Assembly (NCBI GenBank): GCA_031285485.1
Contig: JAITWC010000120.1
Location: forward strand, 1 to 7,423
Direction of reading: 5' to 3'
DNA length: 7,423 nt
Source: Alistipes sp.
GTDB lineage: Bacteria > Bacteroidota > Bacteroidia > Bacteroidales > Rikenellaceae
The position numbers and the translations under genes were made by a program. The notes under the pieces are model-generated. The model had not been told where the DNA came from and did not search any database. It saw only the letters and a program-made list of their open reading frames with translations. Position 1 is the stretch's first letter. Every line of letters starts with the position of its first letter. Below, piece after piece: positions 1-5,435 of the stretch.

Positions 1-94
1 CAAGCCACATGAAGCGCACGTCGTTAGCCACGAACTCCTCGATACGGCGCGAGGAGCAGGTGTTGCGCAGGCAGGCGTAGATGATATGCCAAAA
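1..94 (-). pseudogene. IS1182-type transposase remnant, cut by the window edge
   Basis: Read on the minus strand, this stretch gives 31 codons containing IIYACLRNTCSSRRIEEF and then VRFMWL. This matches the well-known N-terminal third of IS1182-family DDE transposases, where a (Y/A)-Y-x-N-x-x-S-S/C-R-(K/R)-I-E block is followed by a (I/V)xFMWL block. A TGA stop at 95-97 lies directly upstream in frame with no start codon between, so the first several dozen residues expected in the family are missing and the gene is broken on that side. The remainder would continue left of the window. Similarity stops abruptly at about 95-100, next to the terminator of the META gene, so this is probably the scar of a deletion or a partial insertion. 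The family assignment rests on about 28 residues recognised by eye. Confidence 0.72.
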
Positions 95-113
95 TCACAA
101 ATAGACTACAAAA

Positions 114-153
114 AAAAGAACCTGTCTAATCGCGTTTTGAGACAGGTTCTTTT
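114..153 (-). terminator. Hairpin terminator of the META lipoprotein gene
   Basis: A 14-bp perfect stem pairs 114-127 with 140-153 around a 12-nt loop (arms AAAAGAACCTGTCT and AGACAGGTTCTTTT). It begins 2 nt after the minus-strand stop codon. The A-tract at 111-117 becomes a T-tract in the minus-strand transcript, the classic Rho-independent form. T-rich sequence on the other side (151-157) means it could also stop plus-strand transcription. Confidence 0.9.
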
Positions 154-155
154 GT

Positions 156-596
156 TTAATAGGCAGTCACGGGTGTTTGGTCGAAGATGGCGAGCACGTC
201 GCCGTCGCGGATCAGCAACAGGCGGTTGCCGTCGATGCTCCACGAGTCAGCCTCGCGCAGCACCTTCATGAACGCCGTCTCGCGCGCCTGGTTGAGGCAC
301 ATCATGCGGGTCGAGACGAGGTTTTCAGCCATGGTCAGCTCGCCGCTCGTGCGGGTGCCGCCAGCGCGCCGGATGAAAGAGCCGGTGAAACGGTTGCAGT
401 CGCCGATGCCGCTGATGCGGCCGTCCTCGGCGAGCGTCATGCGGTAGTTGTCGCCGACAACGGGCTCGTTACCCAACTGAGAAAGTTTCCACTCGGTGCC
501 CACCAACGGGACGGTGTTACGGTTCTTGCGGCAGGCGCAACAGCCCGCAACCAAAATAGCAACGGCCACGATGGCCATAAGTCTAAGTGTCTTCAT
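156..596 (-). CDS. META-domain (HslJ-like) lipoprotein
   Basis: This encodes a 146-residue envelope lipoprotein. Residues 1-19 form a lipoprotein signal: MKTLRL, a hydrophobic run, then the lipobox LVAGC with Cys19 as the lipidation site. A META/HslJ domain follows: a start strand LVGTEWKL (31-38), the hallmark GDCNRFTGSF (65-74), the TRMMC block (96-100), E(T)AFMKVL (106-113) and a C-terminal IDGNRLLLIRDG strand pair (121-132). The ATG at 594-596 was chosen because it starts the signal peptide directly; the frame is open 14 codons further (to 638), but that would put charged residues before the signal. META proteins occur in stress-linked or antibiotic-tolerance contexts (E. coli HslJ and novobiocin resistance), but the molecular role is unclear. 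The gene is transcribed alone, divergent from ridA, and ends at a terminator. A possible -7 box GATATTTG lies about 34 nt upstream; TATTTTTG only 4 nt upstream is a less likely alternative. Confidence 0.9.
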   Translation of the reverse strand: MKTLRLMAIVAVAILVAGCCACRKNRNTVPLVGTEWKLSQLGNEPVVGDNYRMTLAEDGRISGIGDCNRFTGSFIRRAGGTRTSGELTMAENLVSTRMMCLNQARETAFMKVLREADSWSIDGNRLLLIRDGDVLAIFDQTPVTAY

Positions 597-610
597 GGAG
601 CAAAAATAAT

Positions 611-618
611 TATCTTTG
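611..618 (+). promoter_or_regulatory. Bacteroidetes -7 box for the ridA operon
   Basis: TATCTTTG matches the TAnnTTTG -7 consensus of the Bacteroidetes housekeeping sigma factor exactly. It would place the transcript start at about 622-626 and leave a 5' leader of about 20-25 nt before the ridA ATG at 647. No clear TTTG -33 box is visible at the expected distance. Confidence 0.6.
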
Positions 619-646
619 TTCCGGAATGCAAATATCATACAAGATT

Positions 647-1030
647 ATGAAGAAGATAATATCGACACCGAAAGCACCCGCCGCCGTGGGGCCGTACTCT
701 CAGGCCGTGGAGGTTGCCGCCGGAAAAACGCTTTACATTTCGGGACAAATCCCGATAGACCCCGCCACGGGCACGATGCCCGAGGGGATCGAGGCGCAGG
801 CCGAACAGGTTTTCGCCAACATAGAGGCGATCCTCACCGCCGCCGGATACACTTTCGACGACGTGGTGAAAAGCACCGTGCTGCTGGCCGACATCGCCGA
901 TTTCGCAGCCGTGAACACCATATACGCCCGTCGATACACCCGCGACATGCCCGCCCGCGCAGCCTATCAGGTTGCCGCTCTGCCCCTCGGCGCACTGGTG
1001 GAGATCGAAACCATTGCCGTTCGAGCGTGA
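647..1030 (+). CDS. ridA: RidA family reactive intermediate deaminase
   Basis: This is a 127-residue cytosolic protein of the YjgF/YER057c/UK114 family, of normal length. Family members hydrolyse reactive enamine/imine intermediates released by PLP enzymes such as threonine dehydratase, releasing ammonia and a ketoacid. The N-terminus has the signature KAPAAVGPYSQA (9-20), including Tyr17. The C-terminal block has PARAAYQVAALPLGALVEIE (102-121), whose Arg104 and Glu120-equivalent match the active-site Arg and Glu of E. coli RidA, so it is probably a true catalytic RidA rather than an Arg-less paralogue. The ATG at 647 gives the family N-terminus; the open frame extends up to 587 but would cross the promoter box and the divergent gene's start. 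The stop codon overlaps the GTG of the next gene, so the two are co-transcribed and probably translationally coupled. Confidence 0.95.
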   Translation: MKKIISTPKAPAAVGPYSQAVEVAAGKTLYISGQIPIDPATGTMPEGIEAQAEQVFANIEAILTAAGYTFDDVVKSTVLLADIADFAAVNTIYARRYTRDMPARAAYQVAALPLGALVEIETIAVRA

Positions 1031-2289
1031 GTTGGAAGCGAAATACAGCACTTTTCATAACAAGCCAAACGCTGTCGCTGCTGGGCACGATGATCGTCCA
1101 GTACGCCATCATGTGGCATCTGGTGCTCGAAACGCGCTCGGGGGTGATGATGACGCTCTACATCATCGTCGGCGTACTGCCCACGTTCCTCAGCTCGATC
1201 TTCGGCGGCGTGCTGGCCGACCGGTACGATAAGAAACTTCTGATCAATCTCTCCGACGGCGGGATCGGTCTCGTGAGCCTGCTTTTCGCTCTGTTCCTGC
1301 TCTCGGGCCACCAAAGTATGGCGCTGCTGTTGGTCGCGGCCGGACTAAGGGCGCTCGGACAGGGGGTGCAGCAACCAACCGTGGGGTCGCTCATTCCGCT
1401 TATCGTGCCCGAGGACAGGCTGCTGAAAATCAACGGCATCAACAGCTCCATCCAACCCATGATCTTCATCGTTTCACCCATCGTTGCAGCGGGGCTCATG
1501 GCGGCGGTGCCGTTGTGGGTGCTGTTTTTGGTCGATGTCGCCACGGCGCTGGGGGCGATCTGCATATTGCAATTTCTGGTACACGTCCCGCGAATCGAAC
1601 GCCGCGACCTTGTCCAAAGCATTAAACCGTCTTATTTCGCCGACCTGCGGGAGGGACTGCGCTATATTCGTTCGCAGCGCTGGCTGGTGCTGCTGATAGT
1701 CATGTCGATCTGTTTCTCGTTTGGCACCACTCCCGCGGCGAGCCTCACTCCGTTGCAGGTGACTCGCGATTTCGGGCCCGAGTTGTGGCGTCTCACGGCC
1801 ATCGAGGTCGTGTGGGCGGCGGGCATGGTGGTGGGCGGACTGCTGGTGGGCCTTTGGAGTCCCCGCAACCGCATCCTTTCGATCGGCGTGAGTTCGCTCG
1901 TCACGGCTGTTGGGCTGGCTCTGCTGGGCGTGTGGACACAGTTCGGACTTTACTTGGCTTGCATGGGCGTTTGCGGCATCGTGCAGATCTACTCTCAGGC
2001 GCCGAGCATGACGATATTGCAGGAAAGAGTCGCGCCCGAATTTCTCGGGCGCGTCATGTCGGTGTTCACAATGATCGGTTCGCTTGCGATGCCGGTGGGG
2101 ATGATGGTGTTCGGCCCGTTGGCCGACGTGATAACTATCGACTCTATGATGATCGGCAGCGGCACCCTGATAGGCGTCCTCTCTATCTGGGTTTTGTCCA
2201 ACCGCACCCTGCGCGCCGCCGGACTACCTCCCGCTACTGCTCCATCCTCCTGCGAAGATCGCGCGGAAGGGTGTTGCGGTTCACCATGA
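1027..2289 (+). CDS. MFS exporter, drug/macrolide-efflux (DHA3/MefA-like) type
   Basis: This encodes a 420-residue inner-membrane protein with about 12 hydrophobic segments, normal for the major facilitator superfamily. The loop-2 MFS motif A is clear: GGVLADRYDKK (60-70). The N-terminal half (SQTLSLLGTMIVQYAIMWH, then PTFLSSIFGG, ADRYDKKLLINLSDG) resembles the Mef/EntS-like proton-driven exporters; substrate unknown. The start was set at GTG 1027, which overlaps the ridA stop as GTGA and places about eight residues before TM1. The first in-frame ATG (about residue 22) would cut TM1, and the open frame back to 616 is only a shadow of ridA. The last 18 residues (403-420, Cys/Gly-rich, hydrophilic) are encoded on the strand opposite the aminopeptidase 3' end and look like a read-through tail. 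There is no room for a separate terminator. Confidence 0.9.
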   Translation: MSWKRNTALFITSQTLSLLGTMIVQYAIMWHLVLETRSGVMMTLYIIVGVLPTFLSSIFGGVLADRYDKKLLINLSDGGIGLVSLLFALFLLSGHQSMALLLVAAGLRALGQGVQQPTVGSLIPLIVPEDRLLKINGINSSIQPMIFIVSPIVAAGLMAAVPLWVLFLVDVATALGAICILQFLVHVPRIERRDLVQSIKPSYFADLREGLRYIRSQRWLVLLIVMSICFSFGTTPAASLTPLQVTRDFGPELWRLTAIEVVWAAGMVVGGLLVGLWSPRNRILSIGVSSLVTAVGLALLGVWTQFGLYLACMGVCGIVQIYSQAPSMTILQERVAPEFLGRVMSVFTMIGSLAMPVGMMVFGPLADVITIDSMMIGSGTLIGVLSIWVLSNRTLRAAGLPPATAPSSCEDRAEGCCGSP

Positions 2290-3418
2290 CGCTGATCGTC
2301 TTGTAGGCCACGAACGGGCGCGAGGCGTAGAAGTATCCGTCGTAGATGTGTTGGTCGGCACCCCAAGAGTTCTTCACCTTAAAGTATTTGCCTTCTTCCT
2401 GATCAGTCGCGGTGCCGATGATCTCCATGCCGTGGTCGTCGGTGGTTTCCCAATTGTCGAACGCCTCCTGGCGCAGCTCCTGCGTGATTGTTTTCTCGAC
2501 TCCGGGGGCGTCGAGACGGTACAGGGCTGCATCCTGCTCGGCCTGCGACAGGGCGACCCAGCGTGCGAGTTCGCTGTCGTCCATGCGCGCGAGGTCGGCT
2601 TCGGGCACCACGGCGAGGCCCTTTCTCCACGCAAATCCCTGTTCGCTCACGTCGCTGGCCCACAGCACGGGGTACCCGGCGTTCACCGTCGCCTCCATTA
2701 CCGACATCATCTCCGCGAGGGGCACGTTGAACGACTCGCCCCAGACGGTGTTGTCGGGCACTTCCACCACGAACCACTCGTCGAACGGATGGTGGGTGAA
2801 GGATGTGAGCGACACATAGTCGTCGATGTCGACGGACAGCGAGTCGGCGAACGAACGCGGAGTGTATTCGCGGCCCTGCCATGTAAAAGTTTCGGGCAGC
2901 GCACCCAGATATGCGTCGAGTATCGCGTCGAGACCTTCGAGCCAGGCGGTCGAGAGTTTCCGGTTGGGGTTGCGGATCACGGCGTCGCAGTAGCCCCGGA
3001 TCACGGCGTCGAGTTCGGCGTGGCGGTGAATGTCCTGGCCATAGCTGAGTCCGTCGTAAACTTCGGTGGGAACTATGCCGTGTTCGCGCCAGCAGATGAA
3101 TACATCCTCCGCCGCCGCTCCCGCCGACAGCGAGGAGGTGCCGTGCATGCGCACGTATTTGACGGCGCGGTCGTGGTAGGCGTGGCGCACGACGAACATG
3201 GCCGACAGGTCGACCCCGGGCCCGCCCGCTGTCAGTATCTCGCTTTCGAGGAACGCCAGTCCCGAGAAGCTCCAGCACGTCCCGCTCGACGCCTGGTTCT
3301 TGACGCTCGTCGCGGGGACCGTTTTGGTGTCGGTAAAGGTGTAGCCCGTCGCGACGGTTTGTGCTGTGGCGCACGTGGCGACGATGGCGACGGCGAGGGA
3401 AAGGACAATCTTTTTCAT
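2234..3418 (-). CDS. Secreted C1-family (bleomycin hydrolase/PepC-like) aminopeptidase
   Basis: This is a 394-residue papain-fold cysteine peptidase. Residues 1-19 are a signal peptide (MKK, hydrophobic core, ATA before Gln20), so it acts in the periplasm or outside the cell, unlike cytosolic PepC/BlmH. The catalytic set is complete: Gln42 (oxyanion hole) and Cys48 in NQASSGTCWSFSG, His329 in DDHGMEIIGTA, and Asn350 in KVKNSWG. The long insert between Cys and His and the C-terminal TISVMVNRNTLPRDLRRRM are typical of the Bacteroidetes aminopeptidase C1 proteins. Its likely role is trimming peptides in the envelope; substrate unknown. The start ATG is the only one that gives the signal peptide. 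The gene stands alone, convergent with the MFS gene (56-bp overlap), and its upstream region is filled by the 41-bp hairpin array. I see no convincing -7 box close to the start. Confidence 0.93.
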   Translation of the reverse strand: MKKIVLSLAVAIVATCATAQTVATGYTFTDTKTVPATSVKNQASSGTCWSFSGLAFLESEILTAGGPGVDLSAMFVVRHAYHDRAVKYVRMHGTSSLSAGAAAEDVFICWREHGIVPTEVYDGLSYGQDIHRHAELDAVIRGYCDAVIRNPNRKLSTAWLEGLDAILDAYLGALPETFTWQGREYTPRSFADSLSVDIDDYVSLTSFTHHPFDEWFVVEVPDNTVWGESFNVPLAEMMSVMEATVNAGYPVLWASDVSEQGFAWRKGLAVVPEADLARMDDSELARWVALSQAEQDAALYRLDAPGVEKTITQELRQEAFDNWETTDDHGMEIIGTATDQEEGKYFKVKNSWGADQHIYDGYFYASRPFVAYKTISVMVNRNTLPRDLRRRMEQ

Positions 3419-3447
3419 TGCGTAAGTAAATTAGTCGTTAAACTCCT

Positions 3448-3651
3448 TTGCAGAACCCCTGCAAGCGGTGAATCGTGTCGTTCAGTAGTTGCGCGGGCTG
3501 CGCAAGTCGCAAATCTTGCGATCCGGTCGTTGCGCAAGCCGCGCAAGTCGCAAATCCTGTGATTCGGTCGTTGCGCAAGCCGCGCAAGTCGCAAATCCTG
3601 TGATTCGGTCGTTGCGCAAGCCGCGCAAGTCGCAAATCCTGCGATTCGGTC
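3448..3651 (+). repeat. Five-unit tandem array of a 41-bp hairpin repeat
   Basis: Five units start at hairpins 3448, 3489, 3530, 3571 and 3612, exactly 41 bp apart. Each unit is a 17-bp palindrome TTGCNN-N5-NNGCAA plus a 23-bp linker and one base. Units 2-5 have stem TTGCGC/GCGCAA with loops GGGCT, AAGCC, AAGCC and AAGCC. Unit 1 has TTGCAG-AACCC-CTGCAA, and its linker matches unit 3's at 14 of 23 positions, so it is an old, diverged unit. The linkers of units 2-5 carry a second small inverted repeat, TCGCA-N5-TGCGA (a G.T pair in two of them). The period is not a multiple of three, so no protein repeat is encoded. It lies in the 339-bp gap upstream of the aminopeptidase and downstream of the anti-sigma gene. 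Confidence 0.95.
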
Positions 3652-3754
3652 GTTACCTCCGTCGGCTTTTCCCGCCCCGCCGCTGTCGCGGCGACTCGCG
3701 GGCCTCCCTCGGTGAGCCTCGCACCCGCGGTGCTCGTTTGCGCAAGCCGCGCAA
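3612..3754 (+). repeat. 143-bp dispersed element, copy A
   Basis: The order is hairpin (3612-3628), 23-bp linker (3629-3651), 85-bp core (3652-3736), one base and terminal hairpin TTGCGC-AAGCC-GCGCAA (3738-3754). The core and layout recur with identical total length in inverted orientation at 5266-5408; cores differ at 4 of 85 positions without gaps. The core holds two perfect inverted repeats, CGCCGC-TGTC-GCGGCG (3678-3693) and GCACC-CGC-GGTGC (3721-3733). The terminal hairpin lies 3 bp past the stop codon of the minus-strand anti-sigma gene, so it may also act in 3'-end formation there, although no T-tract follows. Not recognised as a named family; REP/MITE-like is the nearest description. 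Confidence 0.93.
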
Positions 3755-3757
3755 GCA

Positions 3758-4534
3758 TCACAGGTTTATGGTTATCAGTTTACGCGGCGGTTCGGCGGGC
3801 CAGTCGGGGCCTTCGTCGAGCAGCGAGCGGACAAAGTCGCCGAGTTCGGGGGTGGGGCTCTCCACGATCCGCACGTCGCGGGGCCGCCCGTCGGCGCCAA
3901 CCTCGAAAGAGACCGTCACCGCGCCCGTCACGGTGCCGCGCACACGGTTGCGCCCGGCCACGTGGCGGCGGAACACTTCGGTCTGGGTCGTGTCGCGGGC
4001 CGGGGCTTCGTCGGCCATCATCTCGGCCATCGCTTCGGCCACCACCGGCAGTTCACTTTGCATGCGGGTCTGTGCGGGCATGGGAGATGGCGCCGTCTCC
4101 GGCACGTTCTCCTCATCCGGTATGACGGTCACGGGAGGCAGTATCTCCACCACCTCGCTGCGGTACGCGCCGCCGGCGGGACGATCGGCAAGGGTGTGGG
4201 AGTCGTCCGTGCGAACGCCGTTGCGCACCATCCACACCCCTCCGCCCGCCACAGCCGCGAGCAACACCGCGGCCGAGGCCACCGACCATCCGCGGATCCG
4301 CCTCTCGCGCAGCCTCGACGCCCGGGAACGTGCCGCCGCCCTGCCTCCGGAGGCCGACCGCGCGATCCCTTCGGCGAGCCTCTCCAGCGCGTCCGCGTGT
4401 TCGCCCGGCGCACCCGGCACGGCGTCGTAACCGTCGATGGCGTCGGCCAGCAGCGGGTCGCCCATCGAACCGAGTTCGAGGTCGTGCGCCTCGCGTCCGC
4501 GCCTCTCTCCGCGTATGTAATCGTCCGGTTTCAT
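3758..4534 (-). CDS. Probable membrane anti-sigma factor with TonB-C-like tail
   Basis: This encodes a 258-residue single-pass membrane protein. The cytoplasmic N-terminus (1-80) has the Bacteroidetes pattern YIRGERRGREAHDLE, then DPLLADAIDGYDAVPG (26-41), which I associate with membrane anti-sigma/TonB-like proteins beside ECF sigma genes. An Arg-rich stretch (65-81) precedes one transmembrane helix (83-103, AAVLLAAVAGGGVW). A Pro/Glu-rich periplasmic linker (130-185) leads to a C-terminal region with the TonB-C signature: GAVTVSFEVGADGRPRDVRI (204-223) and LLDEGPDWPAE (238-248). The ATG overlaps the sigma factor stop (ATGA), so it is translationally coupled to it, the usual arrangement for a sigma factor and its inhibitor. 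Anti-sigma function is inferred from order and topology; I see no zinc-finger HxxxCxxC motif. An alternative is a TonB-like energy transducer. Confidence 0.75.
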   Translation of the reverse strand: MKPDDYIRGERRGREAHDLELGSMGDPLLADAIDGYDAVPGAPGEHADALERLAEGIARSASGGRAAARSRASRLRERRIRGWSVASAAVLLAAVAGGGVWMVRNGVRTDDSHTLADRPAGGAYRSEVVEILPPVTVIPDEENVPETAPSPMPAQTRMQSELPVVAEAMAEMMADEAPARDTTQTEVFRRHVAGRNRVRGTVTGAVTVSFEVGADGRPRDVRIVESPTPELGDFVRSLLDEGPDWPAEPPRKLITINL

Positions 4535-5121
4535 AGCCTCACTCCCCGACGCTCCATGCAGAGGCGCAGGTTCCGTTTTCCGTTCTGAATATAACTTTTC
4601 ACTCTTTTCACCTCGCCCAGTGTGGCGTCGGCAATGTCGGCGTACGACCGGCGCTCCATGAAGAACATCTCAACCGCCTCGCGCTGCCTTTCGGGCAGTT
4701 TCTCCACACACTTTTCGAGCGCCGCGAGCGCCGCCTCGTCGCCTCCTTCGCTCAGTAGATGCACCAACGGGGCAGATTCCATAAACCGGTCGTCGAAATC
4801 GACCCTCACGCGGCGTTTCTCGCGCCTCAGCCGTTGCAGGCAGTGGTTGCGCGCCACCGACCAGAGCCACGTGCGGAAATTGCGGATGCGTTGGCGGGCG
4901 ACCTTGTCGACCAACTCCTCGAACAGCTCCATCGTGGCGTCCTCGGCGTCGGCCGCGCGGCCCAGATATTTGAGGCACAGACCGTACACGAGGGGCATGT
5001 GGCGCGTGTAGAGTTCACCCAACAACGCGGCGTCGCCCGTTTCGATGAACTCGGCCAGCAGCCTGTCATCGTCGGGGCGTGTCTGTGTTTCAGTGTCGAA
5101 AATCGGATCGCCGGTGAGCAT
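4531..5121 (-). CDS. ECF-type RNA polymerase sigma factor
   Basis: This is a 196-residue sigma-70 family protein with only regions 2 and 4, typical of extracytoplasmic function sigma factors. Region 2 spans about 33-103: LLGELYTRHMPLVYGLCLKY, then the acidic DAEDATMELFEEL (58-70) and the -10-binding segment FRTWLWSVARNHCLQRLRRE (82-101). Region 4 spans about 133-188: LEKCVEKLPERQREAVEMFF (135-154) and the helix-turn-helix SYADIADATLGEVKRVKSYI (159-178), ending in the QNGKRNL signature common in Bacteroidetes. It should direct RNA polymerase to a small regulon, probably including this operon and perhaps the divergent VWA gene. It is the first gene of a two-gene operon, overlapping the probable anti-sigma gene by 4 bp. 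The ATG is preceded at only 7 nt by a perfect -7 box, which suggests a very short or absent leader. Confidence 0.95.
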   Translation of the reverse strand: MLTGDPIFDTETQTRPDDDRLLAEFIETGDAALLGELYTRHMPLVYGLCLKYLGRAADAEDATMELFEELVDKVARQRIRNFRTWLWSVARNHCLQRLRREKRRVRVDFDDRFMESAPLVHLLSEGGDEAALAALEKCVEKLPERQREAVEMFFMERRSYADIADATLGEVKRVKSYIQNGKRNLRLCMERRGVRL

Positions 5122-5128
5122 ACAGCCG

Positions 5129-5136
5129 CAAAGCTA
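5129..5136 (-). promoter_or_regulatory. -7 box for the sigma/anti-sigma operon
   Basis: On the minus strand this reads TAGCTTTG, an exact TAnnTTTG match, ending 7 nt before the ATG. A start site a few nt downstream would fall at or next to the start codon, so translation may be leaderless. No TTTG is visible at the -33 distance; an A/T-rich stretch precedes it. Confidence 0.55.
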
Positions 5137-5242
5137 CAAAAATTTCTTTACGCCGTCCGTATGGAATTTTTCGCCCCGCCGCATCAAAAGGGCAAACGGA
5201 CTTCAAAAAACTCGAAAAACCATGACCCCACGACGTTTCAGG

Positions 5243-5282
5243 CACCGAACAGAACTGATCACGGCTTGCGGAAACTCCGCAA
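5243..5282 (-). repeat. Extra diverged 41-bp-type unit beside copy B
   Basis: The copy B hairpin at 5266-5282 is followed, reading on the minus strand, by a 23-bp stretch (5265-5243). It matches the linker at 5369-5391 at about 14 positions, including GxCGTGA at its start and TTCGGT near its end. So copy B, like copy A, once carried more than one hairpin-plus-linker unit, here on the far side of the core. The rest of the 314-bp gap between the sigma gene and this unit (5137-5242) holds nothing else I can name. Confidence 0.6.
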
Positions 5283-5408
5283 ACGAGCACCGCAGGTGCG
5301 AGGCTCACCGAGGGAGGCCCGCGAGTCGCCGCGACAGCGGCGGGGCGGACAAAGCCGACCGAGGTAACGACCGAATGACAAGTTTCACGACTTGCGGAAA
5401 CTCCGCAA
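5266..5408 (-). repeat. 143-bp dispersed element, copy B (inverted relative to A)
   Basis: In plus-strand order it has hairpin TTGCGG-AAACT-CCGCAA (5266-5282), one base, 85-bp core (5284-5368), 23-bp linker (5369-5391) and an identical second hairpin (5392-5408). It is the reverse complement of copy A in layout and length. Both flanking palindromes here have GG/CC at the variable stem positions and loop AAACT, whereas copy A has GC/GC and AAGCC. The core palindromes are kept (GCACC-GCA-GGTGC at 5287-5299; CGCCGC-GACA-GCGGCG at 5327-5342). The right hairpin ends 27 bp before the VWA gene start, so it occupies that gene's promoter region. Confidence 0.93.
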
Positions 5409-5435
5409 ACAACACACCTTAAAATTTATTTACGT

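Noticed and set aside
597..638. Longer start for the META lipoprotein at 638
   Set aside because: It would put polar and charged residues before a complete lipoprotein signal and run over the ridA promoter box.
616..1026. N-terminal extension of the MFS frame upstream of 1027
   Set aside because: The translation is Arg/His-rich with no membrane character and is simply ridA read out of frame.
2348..3562. Long 404-codon open frame opposite the aminopeptidase
   Set aside because: It is a shadow of a GC-rich gene. The minus-strand protein has a signal peptide and a full catalytic set, whereas the opposite frame shows no recognisable domain.
3448..3651. CRISPR-like array (regular 41-bp period)
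   Set aside because: The 23-bp parts between palindromes are homologous to each other rather than unique spacers, the palindrome is only 17 bp, and there are no cas genes in the window.
3438..3761. 107-codon open frame on the minus strand across the repeat array
   Set aside because: The same 41-bp DNA is read in a different frame in each unit, so there is no conserved peptide repeat. The openness comes from composition.
3712..4125. Open frames starting MSLAPAVLVC, seen at both 3712 (+) and 5308 (-)
   Set aside because: The shared peptide start comes only from the duplicated 85-bp core. The remainders are unrelated and lie antisense to the anti-sigma gene or run into the sigma gene region.
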